From Saccharothrix saharensis (lineage in GTDB: Bacteria > Actinomycetota > Actinomycetes > Mycobacteriales > Pseudonocardiaceae): a DNA stretch of 64,000 nucleotides. The translations under genes were made by a program, and so were the position numbers. Below the pieces are notes generated by a model. It was not told the DNA's origin and searched no databases. It worked only from the letters and a program-made list of their open reading frames with translations. Every line of letters begins with the position of its first letter. The stretch's first letter is position 1. Of this stretch, positions 33,917-44,991 are shown piece after piece. Location of the stretch: the NCBI RefSeq assembly GCF_006716745.1, contig NZ_VFPP01000001.1:2480001-2544000 (forward strand), given 5' to 3'.

Positions 33917-34306
33917 ATGACCGTCAACGCAGGCCCCGCGCCCCGCACCCTGACCGACGCCGAGCTGGTGGACCTGATCGGCGGGCAGCGGTTCGGCGTG
34001 CTGGCCACGGTGAAGCGCAGCGGCCACCCGCACCTGTCCACCGTGCTGTACCAGTGGGACGCGAAGGAACGGGTGATCCGCGTGTCCACCACGGCAGATC
34101 GGTTGAAAGCCCGCCGGATCCGGGCCGACCCGAGGGTGGCGCTGCACGTGAGCGGGCCGGACGTGTGGTCGTTCGCCGCGGTGGAGGGTGACGCGGAGCT
34201 GGTGGAGGTGTCGGACGGGGACGAGCCGGACCGCCGGCTGACCATCACGTTCCCCGCGACCCGCCTCTACGGCACGGCGCTGGACATCCCGAAGGCCGAC
34301 GGCTGA
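33917..34306 (+). CDS. PPOX-class (F420/flavin-binding) oxidoreductase, short form
   Basis: 129 aa from the ATG at 33917 with a GGAGGAG ribosome site. The split-barrel fold shows in FGVLATVKRSGHPHLSTVLYQWD, VSTTADRLKARRIRADPRVALHVSG and AAVEGDAELVEV. The protein is shorter than most family members (about 145-150 aa): the usual tyrosine- and tryptophan-rich helical segment after AELVEV is almost absent, and the chain goes straight into RLTITFPATRLYG. Typical members use F420, FMN or heme and reduce or bind small redox cofactors or drugs. Cotranscribed with the MFS exporter in all likelihood. Confidence 0.82.
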   Translation: MTVNAGPAPRTLTDAELVDLIGGQRFGVLATVKRSGHPHLSTVLYQWDAKERVIRVSTTADRLKARRIRADPRVALHVSGPDVWSFAAVEGDAELVEVSDGDEPDRRLTITFPATRLYGTALDIPKADG

Positions 34307-34340
34307 GCGAGGTGACCGGCGGGTCGGGTCGGGGCGGCGT

Positions 34341-35063
34341 TCACACGTCGCCCCGACCGATCCACTCCACGGTCGCGAACAAGTCCGGTCGCGGCTCGAC
34401 GGAGGCGGCCTCGACCAGCGCGGTCGCCCGCGCGTCCTCGACCACCTGCCGCCACGGCCGGTCCACGTCCAGGGGCCGGCCGTGGCGCTCGTGCTGGATC
34501 CGGGTGCCCCGGCCGCGGAAGACCAGCCAGAGCGTGAAGCCCAGCACCGCCTGGTCGTGGTCGGCCAGGTCGTGCACGACGTCCGCCAGCCGCTCGGACG
34601 GCCAGGACAGCCCTCGATCGCCTGCCGTCGTCCGCAACGAGGCCGTCAAGGGCGGCAGGACCTCCTGCCGGGCTCCGAGCTTCGTCAGCGCGAGGCGCAA
34701 CGCGACGGCTTCCCCCGAGTCCGGCGGCTCACCGGCGGCGCGCAGCCCGCGGTGCGCGGCTCGCAACGCCGGCAGCGCCTCGTGCGCGCCCAGCGCGGCG
34801 ACCGACTCCATCGACCATGTTCGGACGGTGTGGTCCGGGCTGCCGAGCAGACCGATCAACGCGGGTACGGCGGCGGCGTCGTCGAAGTGGTCGAAGACCT
34901 CGATGGCGCACAGCTGGGCGACCGGGTCCAGCGATCCGACGGCCGCCGCGAGCGGCGCGATCACCTCCGGCCCCATCGACATCAGCGCGCACTTCGCGTC
35001 CTCGCACACCTCGGTCGAATCGTCGTTCAGGCGCCGGATGAGGCGGTCGATCCCGGAGGTCAC
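34341..35063 (-). CDS. HEAT-repeat protein
   Basis: 240 aa from a GTG at 35063 (VTSGIDRLIRRL); an ATG at 35132 would add an Arg-rich tail. At least three helical repeats are visible in the first 130 residues, e.g. DDSTEVCEDAKCALMSMG, LDPVAQLCAIEVFDHFDDAA and PDHTVRTWSMESVAALG. The rest is helical with several Trp. HEAT proteins act as binding scaffolds; the partner is unknown. No signal peptide, so cytosolic. It is transcribed toward the PPOX gene, whose stop is 34 bases beyond its own. Confidence 0.8.
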   Translation of the reverse strand: MTSGIDRLIRRLNDDSTEVCEDAKCALMSMGPEVIAPLAAAVGSLDPVAQLCAIEVFDHFDDAAAVPALIGLLGSPDHTVRTWSMESVAALGAHEALPALRAAHRGLRAAGEPPDSGEAVALRLALTKLGARQEVLPPLTASLRTTAGDRGLSWPSERLADVVHDLADHDQAVLGFTLWLVFRGRGTRIQHERHGRPLDVDRPWRQVVEDARATALVEAASVEPRPDLFATVEWIGRGDV

Positions 35064-35179
35064 ATCGCGGAGTCTGCCGTGCCGGGCAGCACGCCCACCA
35101 GCGTCTTCCGTGCGAGCTGTGAGGAGAGGCACGCGGTTCCGGTCCGGAGAGGTCGGCGCAGGCCGGTAAAGTAGTTACG

Positions 35180-35191
35180 TTGGCTAAGCAA
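35180..35191. promoter_or_regulatory. Candidate MarR-type operator upstream of MFS gene
   Basis: TTGGCTAAGCAA, an imperfect palindrome resembling TTAGCTTAGC-type sites of MarR proteins, lies 51 bases before the MFS start codon in an AT-rich patch. It is flanked by GTAG and CTAC arms at 35171-35174 and 35193-35196. No regulator gene is adjacent. Confidence 0.35.
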
Positions 35192-35241
35192 TCTACGTCG
35201 CGTGGTCACCGTCGACTCGGGACAGGTGACAGGAGCGACGC

Positions 35242-36441
35242 ATGACGGCGACGGTCGAGTCCGCGGTGACTCGTCGGGGCAGGAACGGCGGGGCCGCCAT
35301 GGCGGCCCTGGCGCTGGGTGGTTTCGGCATCGGGACGACCGAGTTCGCCACCATGGGTTTGCTGCCGCAGATGGCGGCCACGTTCGACATCTCCATCCCC
35401 ACCGCGGGCCACGCGATCAGCCTGTACGCGCTCGGCGTGGTGGTCGGCGCGCCGCTCATCGCCGGGCTGGCCGCGAAGTTGCCGCGCAAGGGGCTGCTGA
35501 TCGGCCTCACGATCGCGTTGGCGGTCGGCAACGGGCTGTCCGCCCTCGCGCCGAACACCGCCCTGCTGATGACCTCGCGGTTCGTGGCCGGATTGCCGCA
35601 CGGCGCGTTCTTCGGCATCGCGGCCGTGGTGGCGACCACGCTCGTGCCGCCGGAACGACGGGGCACGGCGGTCGCCCGGATCATGGTCGGGCTGACCGTG
35701 GCGAACCTGGTCGGCGTGCCCGTCGCCACCGCCGCCGGGCAGCAGATCGGGTGGCGGGTGGCCTACCTCGCGGTGGCCGTGATCGAGGTCGTGACGGCGT
35801 TGGCGGTGGCCCGGTGGCTGCCGCGCGTCCCGGCGTCGACGGACGCGAGCGTGGCCGCCGAGCTGAGCGCGTTCCGCCGCCCGCAGGTGTGGTTCGCGCT
35901 GCTCACCGGCATGATCGGGTTCGGTGGCATGTTCGCCGTCTACTCCTACATCTCCCCCATCACCACCGAGGTCACCGCGCTGTCGGCGTCCGCCGTGCCG
36001 TGGGTGCTCGCGGTGTTCGGGCTCGGCATGACGCTCGGCGCCACGGTCGGCGGCCGGTTCGTGGACCGCTCGGTCATGGGCACGGTGTTCGGCGCGCTGA
36101 TCGCGGTGACGGTCGTGCTCGTGGCGTTCGCGCTGACCGCGACCTCGGCGGTGATGGCGTTCGGCACGGTGTTCCTGATCGGTCTGGTGTCGCAGGTGCT
36201 GGCCTCGGCGTTGCAGGTGCGGCTGATGGACGCCTCCCCCGACGCGCCGTCGCTCGCCTCCTCGTCCAACCACTCCGCGTTGAACATCGCCAACGGCGCG
36301 GGCGCGTGGCTGGGCGGCCTGGCGATCGGCGCGGGCTGGGGCTACACGTCCACGGCGTGGGTCGGCGTGGCGCTGAGCCTGGCCGGACTGGCGGTGGCCG
36401 CCCTGTCGGTGCTGGTCGAGCGCCGCCGCGCGCCCGCCTGA
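35242..36441 (+). CDS. MFS exporter, DHA1 family
   Basis: 399 aa from the ATG at 35242 with an AGGAG ribosome site. Twelve hydrophobic helices are inferable. Motifs: GGFGIGTTEFATMGLLPQMA in helix 1, the loop 2-3 region AGLAAKLPRKGLLIG, and FVAGLPHGAFFGIAAVV in helix 4-5. This matches the DHA1 branch of the AraJ/Cml/sugar-efflux kind, exporting drugs or sugars. Gene is monocistronic, with an AT-rich promoter region upstream. Confidence 0.9.
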   Translation: MTATVESAVTRRGRNGGAAMAALALGGFGIGTTEFATMGLLPQMAATFDISIPTAGHAISLYALGVVVGAPLIAGLAAKLPRKGLLIGLTIALAVGNGLSALAPNTALLMTSRFVAGLPHGAFFGIAAVVATTLVPPERRGTAVARIMVGLTVANLVGVPVATAAGQQIGWRVAYLAVAVIEVVTALAVARWLPRVPASTDASVAAELSAFRRPQVWFALLTGMIGFGGMFAVYSYISPITTEVTALSASAVPWVLAVFGLGMTLGATVGGRFVDRSVMGTVFGALIAVTVVLVAFALTATSAVMAFGTVFLIGLVSQVLASALQVRLMDASPDAPSLASSSNHSALNIANGAGAWLGGLAIGAGWGYTSTAWVGVALSLAGLAVAALSVLVERRRAPA

Positions 36442-36502
36442 ACCAGCACCGCGGAGCACCACATCGTGTTATTGCCCACCGTAGTCGAACCGTCGCACGC
36501 TG

Positions 36503-36529
36503 TACCTCCGATTGCTCTCAACGGAGGTA
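36503..36529 (+). promoter_or_regulatory. Hairpin that sequesters the ribosome-binding site
   Basis: TACCTCCG (36503-36510) is the exact complement of CGGAGGTA (36522-36529), with an 11-base loop. The GGAGG in the second arm is the Shine-Dalgarno sequence of the secreted-protein gene starting at 36536. In the folded RNA the ribosome site is entirely paired, so it can act as a translational switch or thermometer. Confidence 0.6.
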
Positions 36530-36535
36530 TCCCCC

Positions 36536-37057
36536 GTGCGTCCACTCCGCGCCACCGCCCTCACGCTCGCCTGGGTGCTCCTGACCGCCACCGCCGCACC
36601 GTCGGCCATCGCGACGCCCAGGCTGTCGATCGACTCCTACGTGGTGGCCGCGCACGCGCGCGACCTCGCCCTGGGCATCCGGGGCGACTCGTCCGAGGAG
36701 GGGGAGCAGGCCGAGCTGGCCCGGATCAGCGGCGTTCCCGAACAGCGGTGGGCGCTCGGCGAGAACGACATCACGACCCTGGAGAACCTCGGCACCGGCA
36801 AGTGCCTGCGGTTCGCGATGCCCTACACGGTGCCGAACAACCCCGTCATCCAGGCCAACTGCGACAACGGCGACCGGCAGACCTGGTACTACGTCGCGGC
36901 GGACGAGCACTTCGAGACCTGGCGCTTCCAGAACGTGGAGCGCGACACGTGCATCACCGCGGTCGACCTCGCGCCCGGCGCCCGGTTGGTCGAGGCGCCG
37001 TGCGACGAGGACGACCTCACCCAGCGGTGGACGTCGGTCGAGGTGGACGAGGTCTAG
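36536..37057 (+). CDS. Secreted ricin-type beta-trefoil-like protein
   Basis: 173 aa from the GTG at 36536, chosen because GGAGG lies 8 bases upstream. Residues 1-27 are a signal peptide ending AIA. The mature sequence contains three trefoil-like blocks with Cys pairs and Gln-x-Trp motifs: NLGTGKCLRF with ANCDNGDRQTWYYV, the FETWRFQNVERDTCITAV segment, and EAPCDEDDLTQRWTSV. This indicates a carbohydrate-binding ricin B-like fold, though shorter than the usual 120-residue lectin. Probably a secreted sugar-binding or inhibitor protein. Its stop overlaps the convergent hydrolase stop by 4 bases. Confidence 0.75.
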   Translation: MRPLRATALTLAWVLLTATAAPSAIATPRLSIDSYVVAAHARDLALGIRGDSSEEGEQAELARISGVPEQRWALGENDITTLENLGTGKCLRFAMPYTVPNNPVIQANCDNGDRQTWYYVAADEHFETWRFQNVERDTCITAVDLAPGARLVEAPCDEDDLTQRWTSVEVDEV

Positions 37058-37884
37058 GCGGCGCCCAGCACCTCGCGCAGCCGGACCGCGAACCGGGCCG
37101 GGTCCTCGGCGAACCCGATGTGACCGCCGGGGAACCGGGTCGGCTCGATGCCCAGCCCCTCGGCCAGCGCGATGGACGTGCGCTCGCACAGCTCGCCGCC
37201 CGAGTCCTCGCCGATGCCGACCACGATCCGGCTCGACGCCGACCGCAACGCGTCCAGGTCGGGCACCCACTCGACGGTCGGCCGCAGCATGTGCTCGTAC
37301 TGGAACCGCTCGTCGGCGACGTCCCGCGGGTCGCGCTCACCGCCGAACATGTGCTCGACGACCTCGTCGGGCATGTGGATGTTCGCGATGGCCATGAACT
37401 GCCGCCACGCGCCCACAGCGTCGCCGGACCGGTAGGTGGCGATCATCTCGTCGGTCCGGCGCAGCAGGTCCTCCCGGTCGGGCACGAGCTGGTCCAGCGG
37501 CGGCTCGTGCGCGATCACGGTGTGCGCCAACTCCGGGTGTGCCTGAGCCAGCGCCAGCACGCTGACCGCACCGCCGCTGGAACCCAGCACGGCCGCCGGG
37601 CCCGCGTCCACGTGCCGGATCAACCGGGCCAGGTCGTCGGCGCGCAGCTCCGGCGTCGCGTCCCGGTCGGGGTCGTCCACCTCGCTGCGGCGGATGCCGC
37701 GCGGGTCCGTGGTCAGCACGGTGTGGTCGGCGGCGAGAAGGTCGGCCAGCGGCTCGAACGACCGGGCGTCCATCGGCGCGGCGACCAGCACGACGAGCGG
37801 GCCGCGGCCGCGCAGCTCGTAGTGCAGCAGCGCGTCGGGCACCCGCAGGGTGGCGGTGGTGGGGGTGATGGAGGTCTCGGTCAT
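37054..37884 (-). CDS. Alpha/beta hydrolase
   Basis: 276 aa from the ATG at 37884. The nucleophile elbow is Gly-Ser-Ser-Gly-Gly (VLGSSGGAVSVLALAQ), the oxyanion-forming strand is VVLVAAPMDARSFEPL, and the catalytic His is in FPGGHIGFAEDPARF. The catalytic acid is probably in the VVGIGEDSGG turn. No signal peptide. Family includes esterases, lactonases and haloperoxidase-like enzymes; substrate unknown. It is divergent from the ECF sigma factor. Confidence 0.85.
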   Translation of the reverse strand: MTETSITPTTATLRVPDALLHYELRGRGPLVVLVAAPMDARSFEPLADLLAADHTVLTTDPRGIRRSEVDDPDRDATPELRADDLARLIRHVDAGPAAVLGSSGGAVSVLALAQAHPELAHTVIAHEPPLDQLVPDREDLLRRTDEMIATYRSGDAVGAWRQFMAIANIHMPDEVVEHMFGGERDPRDVADERFQYEHMLRPTVEWVPDLDALRSASSRIVVGIGEDSGGELCERTSIALAEGLGIEPTRFPGGHIGFAEDPARFAVRLREVLGAA

Positions 37885-37961
37885 CGTGCATGCTCCTGGG
37901 ACTGGCGGTGAAGTGCTCGTTCGCCGGTAGTGACTCCGCCGGTGAGGCAGAATCGTCGCTC

Positions 37962-39026
37962 GTGGGCGAGGTTTTTTCGGCGAGGTCTCTCGCGGGGTCC
38001 GGCGAGGACGCCGAGCTGGCGCGGGCGCGTGAGGGTGACGGCGAGGCGTTCAGCCGGCTGGTCGAACCGCTACGCCGGGAACTGCACGCCCACTGCTACC
38101 GCATGCTCGGCTCCACGCACGACGCCGACGACGCGCTCCAGGACGCGTTGCTGCGGGCGTGGCGCGGGCTGGGGCGCTTCGAGGGGCGCAGCTCACTGCG
38201 GTCCTGGCTGTACACAGTGGCCACCCGCACGTGCCTGGACGCGGTGCGGAGCCGAGGGCGGCGGGCGCTGCCGGTCGACCTGGGGCCCGCCAGCGCGCGG
38301 GCGGTGATCGACGACGCGCCCGTGACGGATGTGGCGTGGCTCGGGCCGTACCCCGACGCGGGCCTGGTCGACGGGTCGGGCGGCGGACCGGGCAGCGGTG
38401 GGCCGGCGGGGCGCTACGCGCAGCGCGAGGCGGTCGAGCTGGCCTTCGTCGCGGCGCTCCAGCACCTGCCCGGCAACCAGCGGGCCGCGTTGCTGCTGTT
38501 CGAGGTGCTGGGGTTCTCGGTGGCCGAGATCGCGGCCATGATGGACACCTCCGCCACGTCGGTGAACTCCGCGCTGGCCCGCGCCCGCCGGGTGGTCGCC
38601 GAGAAGGTGCCCGACCGCACCCAGCAGCAGGCGCTGCGGCTGATCGGCGACGCCCGCCTGCGGCAGGTCGTGGCCGACTACGCCACCGCGTTGGAACGCG
38701 GCGACGCCGACACCCTGGTCGCGCTGCTCACCGAGGACGTCACGTGGTCGATGCCGCCGCTGCCGCACTGGTACCGCGGCATCGAGGCGGTCACCGACTT
38801 CGCCGTGCGCGTGCCGCTGACGTCGTGCCCGCCGTGGCGGCACCTCGCCACGAGCGCCAACGGTCAGCCCGCCGTCGCCGGCTACCTGTGGGACGAGGCC
38901 GCGGGAGCGCACCTGGCGTGGTCGATCGACGTGCTGACGGTGCGGGACGGGCGGATCAGCGCGGTGACGTCCTTCGTGGACGCCGCCCACTTCCCGGCGT
39001 TCGGGCTGCCCGCCTCGCTGCCCTGA
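37962..39026 (+). CDS. ECF RNA polymerase sigma factor with C-terminal SnoaL/NTF2-like domain
   Basis: 354 aa from a GTG at 37962, which gives a typical short N-terminus; upstream in-frame starts to 37890 are possible. Region 2 is seen in LVEPLRRELHAHCYRMLGSTHDADDALQD and WRGLGRFEGRSSLRSWLYTVATRTCLD. Region 4 is seen in HLPGNQRAALLLFEVLGFSVAEIAAMMDTSATSVNSALARA. The last 130 residues match an NTF2/SnoaL-like fold (GDADTLVALLTEDVTWSMPP, HWYRGIEAV), as in ECF factors that are controlled by their own C-terminal domain instead of a separate anti-sigma. No anti-sigma gene is adjacent. Divergent from an alpha/beta hydrolase. Confidence 0.9.
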   Translation: MGEVFSARSLAGSGEDAELARAREGDGEAFSRLVEPLRRELHAHCYRMLGSTHDADDALQDALLRAWRGLGRFEGRSSLRSWLYTVATRTCLDAVRSRGRRALPVDLGPASARAVIDDAPVTDVAWLGPYPDAGLVDGSGGGPGSGGPAGRYAQREAVELAFVAALQHLPGNQRAALLLFEVLGFSVAEIAAMMDTSATSVNSALARARRVVAEKVPDRTQQQALRLIGDARLRQVVADYATALERGDADTLVALLTEDVTWSMPPLPHWYRGIEAVTDFAVRVPLTSCPPWRHLATSANGQPAVAGYLWDEAAGAHLAWSIDVLTVRDGRISAVTSFVDAAHFPAFGLPASLP

Positions 39027-39056
39027 CCGGCACGCGTTGGCGGCACGCACCAACCA

Positions 39057-39581
39057 CTACCGGCCGGCGACGGGCACCACCTCGTGCGCGATGTCCTCGA
39101 CGGAGCTGCCGTCGGTCGCGATGCGCACGGTCCCGGGAGGGGCGTCCGCGTCGAGCCGGCGGGCCATCGCGAGGCTGCGCTCGACGTGCGGCGCGAGCTG
39201 AGAGCCGATCTCGCGGCGGGCCAGGCGCTCGCGGGTGGTCGCCTCCGACGCGGTGAGCCGCACGAGCGCGGAGCGGACGGCCCCGGGACCCGTGGCGCGG
39301 CGGATCATCGGCTCCTGCCGCACGCTGACCGTGTTGGTGCAGACGAGCCGGTGCTGACCCAGGGCGGCGTAGTTCGCCCACACCGAGGCCAGGTTGCGCT
39401 CGGTGATGCCCGTGCGGTGCGGGTCGTCGGCGGGCGCCGGGTGGACCCGGTCGAGGTAGTCGCCCTCCACCGGGCAGTGCGCCGTCCCCCGCGCCCGGAG
39501 CACGGGGGAGACCTCCCACCCGACGTTCGACTTGCCCACCTCGGCGCCGCCACCGAGCACCAGCAGCTCCCGCGTGATCAC
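39057..39581 (-). CDS. P-loop kinase/AAA-like ATPase of unknown substrate
   Basis: 174 aa from a GTG at 39581; longer frames upstream read through Arg/Pro-rich non-coding sequence. The P-loop is GGGAEVGKSNVGWE (GxxxxGKS), followed by an acidic VEGDYLDRV in place of a LID/substrate loop, and RLTASEATTRERLARREIGSQLAPH with Arg residues that could be sensor/finger positions. It resembles small-molecule or nucleotide kinases of the gluconate/adenylate type rather than a helicase. Its start codon lies in a near-perfect palindrome and the AraC gene is divergent beside it, so it may be controlled by that regulator. Confidence 0.7.
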   Translation of the reverse strand: MITRELLVLGGGAEVGKSNVGWEVSPVLRARGTAHCPVEGDYLDRVHPAPADDPHRTGITERNLASVWANYAALGQHRLVCTNTVSVRQEPMIRRATGPGAVRSALVRLTASEATTRERLARREIGSQLAPHVERSLAMARRLDADAPPGTVRIATDGSSVEDIAHEVVPVAGR

Positions 39582-39590
39582 GCGCGGGAG
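39567..39590. promoter_or_regulatory. Palindrome overlapping the kinase start codon
   Basis: The 24-base stretch has arms CTCCCGCG and CGCGGGAG around GCGTGATCACGC, itself a perfect 12-bp palindrome. The GTG start at 39581 is inside it. It is 61 bases from the AraC gene and is a candidate AraC target. Confidence 0.4.
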
Positions 39591-39651
39591 CGTGCCGGGG
39601 AAGTGGGTCGATCGCCTGCCCGGTGTCCCGCCATGTGGCACCATCGGCCAG

Positions 39652-40101
<450 letters not shown>

Positions 40102-40106
40102 TCGCC

Positions 40107-40517
40107 ATGGACATCACCATTCACCAGACCTTCCTCCCGCAGGACGACCCGGAGGCCGCGCTGGCCTTCTACCGCGACGCGCTCGGCTTCGAGGTCCGCA
40201 ACGACGTCGGCTACGAGGGCATGCGGTGGATCACGGTCGGTCCCGTCGGCCAGCCCGACACCTCCGTCGTGCTGCACCCGCCCGCGGCCGACCCGGGCGT
40301 CACCGACGAGGAGCGCCGCACCATCACCGAGATGATGGCCAAGGGCACCTACGCCGCCATCAACCTCGGCGCGAAGGACCTCGACGCCACGTTCGACAAG
40401 CTCCAGGCCACGGGCGCGGACGTGGTGCAGGAGCCGACCGAGCACCCCTACGGCGTGCGCGACTGCGCCTTCCGCGACCCGGCGGGCAACCTGGTCCGCA
40501 TCCAGCAGCTGCGCTGA
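40107..40517 (+). CDS. VOC-family (glyoxalase/bleomycin-resistance-like) protein
   Basis: 136 aa from the ATG at 40107; a GTG at 40098 overlapping the AraC stop is an alternative that would add 3 residues. Two beta-alpha-beta-beta-beta halves of the VOC fold are visible: FLPQDDPEAALAFYRDALGFE in the first and NLGAKDLDATFDKLQATGADVV in the second, with the metal/ligand-side DCAFRDPAGNLVRIQQL. It could bind or sequester a drug or act on an electrophilic metabolite. Likely cotranscribed with the AraC regulator and upstream of the UvrA-like gene. Confidence 0.88.
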   Translation: MDITIHQTFLPQDDPEAALAFYRDALGFEVRNDVGYEGMRWITVGPVGQPDTSVVLHPPAADPGVTDEERRTITEMMAKGTYAAINLGAKDLDATFDKLQATGADVVQEPTEHPYGVRDCAFRDPAGNLVRIQQLR

Positions 40518-40554
40518 GCCGTCCACGACGTCCGCAGCGTCCACAACGGACGGC

Positions 40555-40590
40555 GCCGCCCCGCTCCGACGCCCGTGAGGGCGGGGCGGC
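40555..40590 (+). terminator. Hairpin between VOC and UvrA-like genes
   Basis: GCCGCCCCGC pairs with GCGGGGCGGC (10 bp) across a 16-base loop. It could end the AraC/VOC transcript or attenuate expression of the UvrA-like gene, 56 bases further on. Confidence 0.55.
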
Positions 40591-40645
40591 CCCACCACCG
40601 CTACCGAGAACGCGTGCCGCACGAGCAGATGGAGACACGATAAGC

Positions 40646-43027
<2,382 letters not shown>

Positions 43028-43126
43028 AAGATCAAGAGCGTCCTCGCCGGACGGGCGGACCAGCAGGATGACGACCCGGTCCGTTGTCGGCTGCCGTCGA
43101 GTGGGTGGCGGGTTTCGTGCCGGCGG

Positions 43127-44104
43127 CTAGAGCAGGCGGCGGCGTACCCGCCACACCACGACGGCGATCAAGGCTGCGGCGGCGGCGAGGAACAGGGTCG
43201 CCTCGATGAACTGGAACGTCCAGAAGCGGTCGGCTGGGTGGTAGACCTTGAACTGCTGGATGCCCTGTGCGCGCAGGAACTGGTTGACGTTGGTGCCGGC
43301 TTGGTTGGCGGCGGCTTCCAGGTCGTAGTACTCGGTCGAGCTCAGCCTGTGCCCGGTGGTGTCGGCGTAGCCGTGGTCGATCGTCCAGTCGGCGAAGGTG
43401 GGCGCGGCGTGGTGGTCCGCCCGGTCCGTCGGGTCGGCGACCGGGATCGGTTCCGTGGTGGTGAGCGGTGTGGCGTAGGAGGGGCGGGCCAGTAGTGCCA
43501 CCGGCATGCGGGTGGCGAGGAACGCGCCGAACGCGACGCCGAAGGCGGGCAGGCTGCGGCGCAGGAGCGCTCCGGCGGCGGTGGCCGTGGCGAACGCGAA
43601 CAGCGCGTAGGCAGGGGGAACGAGTCCCTGCAGGTCGAAGGCGTCGTACTGGAATCGGCCTTCCCACGCGTCGAACGGTTGGCGGAACCAGGTGAGGACG
43701 GCGGTGAAGGCTCCGGTGAGTGCGACGGTGACGCCGGCCAGTGCGGCGAGCTTGGCCGCCAGCCAGCGCATGCGCGGCACGGCTTGGGTCCAGGCGAGCT
43801 GCCAGGTGCCCTCTTCCAGTTCGCGTGCCAGCAGTGGCGCGCCGAGGAACGCGCCGATGACGACGGGGACCAGGTAGAAGGCCGCGAGGAGGTTCTCGAC
43901 GAAGCCGTACTGCTCGTCCAGCCTGCGGAAGGAGGCCGTGCAGACGTCGGTGAAACCGGCCTCGCCCGCGCACCGGGCGGGACCGCCGGGGAACAGGTCG
44001 TGGGCCTGCGCCCCGAGCACGAGCAGGGCGGCGCCGAACATGCCGACCAGCAGGCCGAGGACGCAGACCTCGGTCCGGTGCTGGCGCCAGATCAACCAGG
44101 TCAT
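43127..44104 (-). CDS. ABC transporter permease
   Basis: 325 aa from the ATG at 44104, overlapping the ATPase stop (ATGA). About six membrane helices: one near 15-32, then 75-95, 120-140, 165-185 and others, plus a C-terminal helix ending WRVRRRLL. A large extracytoplasmic loop after the fifth helix (DRADHHAAPTFADWTIDHG onward) carries most of the charged sequence. The ARELEEGTWQLAWTQAVPRMRW segment is the usual coupling loop of such YtrC/YtrD-like permeases. Third gene of a GntR/ATPase/permease operon of the Ytr kind, often induced by cell-wall stress. Confidence 0.88.
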   Translation of the reverse strand: MTWLIWRQHRTEVCVLGLLVGMFGAALLVLGAQAHDLFPGGPARCAGEAGFTDVCTASFRRLDEQYGFVENLLAAFYLVPVVIGAFLGAPLLARELEEGTWQLAWTQAVPRMRWLAAKLAALAGVTVALTGAFTAVLTWFRQPFDAWEGRFQYDAFDLQGLVPPAYALFAFATATAAGALLRRSLPAFGVAFGAFLATRMPVALLARPSYATPLTTTEPIPVADPTDRADHHAAPTFADWTIDHGYADTTGHRLSSTEYYDLEAAANQAGTNVNQFLRAQGIQQFKVYHPADRFWTFQFIEATLFLAAAAALIAVVVWRVRRRLL

Positions 44105-44991
44105 GCCGCCCCCTCCGACGTGTCCGGGTCGGACGGCCGGCGCAGGTACGCCAGCACCAGGTCCTCCAGCGCGACCGGCTCGGCCTGCCAGTTCGGCGCG
44201 GTCGGGAGCGCGCCGTCGCGCACCAGCAGGGTCGTGTGCCGGTCGCTGTGGACGGCCTCCACGACGGTGCCGGACCGGTCCAGGTCGGTGGCCGTGCGCG
44301 GGCCGACGAGCAGCCGGTGCTCGGTGAGGAGGGTGTCGATGTCGCCGGCGAGCGTGACCCGGCCCTGGTTGAGCACGATCAGGTGGTCGCAGACGCGCTC
44401 CAGCTCGTGCACGACGTGGGAGGAGAACAGGACGGTCACCCCGCCTTCGGCCACCGCTCCCATGAGGACCTGGAGGAACTCGTGCCGGGCCAGGGGGTCG
44501 AGGCTGGCCACCGGTTCGTCGAGGACGAGCAGGTCCGGCCGCTTCGCCAAGGCCAGGGCCAGGGCGACCTGCGCCTGCTGCCCGCCGGAGAGCGTGCCGG
44601 CCCTGCGGTCGAGCGGGATGCCCAGCTTCGCCAGCCGGCGCTCGGCCAGCGCCTGGTCGAACCGCAGGTTGCAGGCCCGGCCGAAGCGGAGCATCTCGGC
44701 GACGGTGAAGCGCTTGTACAGCGGGTGGTCCTGGGCCAGGAACCCGATCCGGGACAGGGTTCGCGGGGTGCTGGCGGTGACGTCGTGGCCGAGGACTTCG
44801 ACGGTGCCGGTGCTCGGTGCCAGCAACCCGACGACGAGGCGCAGCAGCGTGGTCTTGCCCGCGCCGTTCGGGCCGACCAGGGCGATCACGCCACCCGTCG
44901 GCAGGGCGAGGGTGCAGTCGCGCAGCGCCCAGCCCTTCCGGTACCGCTTGCCCAGACCGTCGGTGCGCAGCGCGAGCCCGGTCGCGTTCAC
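44101..44991 (-). CDS. ABC transporter ATP-binding protein (Ytr-type)
   Basis: 296 aa from a GTG at 44991 overlapping the GntR stop. Motifs: Walker A GPNGAGKTT, Q-loop FLAQDHPLYKR, signature LSGGQQAQVALALALA, Walker B LLVLDEPVASLD, switch His in LFSSHVVHELERV. The signature is slightly unusual (QQAQVA for QQRRVA). C-terminal tail resembles the bacitracin-exporter BcrA/YtrB group. It drives the permease encoded next. Confidence 0.93.
   Translation of the reverse strand: MNATGLALRTDGLGKRYRKGWALRDCTLALPTGGVIALVGPNGAGKTTLLRLVVGLLAPSTGTVEVLGHDVTASTPRTLSRIGFLAQDHPLYKRFTVAEMLRFGRACNLRFDQALAERRLAKLGIPLDRRAGTLSGGQQAQVALALALAKRPDLLVLDEPVASLDPLARHEFLQVLMGAVAEGGVTVLFSSHVVHELERVCDHLIVLNQGRVTLAGDIDTLLTEHRLLVGPRTATDLDRSGTVVEAVHSDRHTTLLVRDGALPTAPNWQAEPVALEDLVLAYLRRPSDPDTSEGAA

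Noticed and set aside
35206-36462. Leftward open frame opposite the DHA1 exporter
   Set aside because: Arg/His/Gln-rich with no recognisable motif; the rightward frame is a clear MFS protein.
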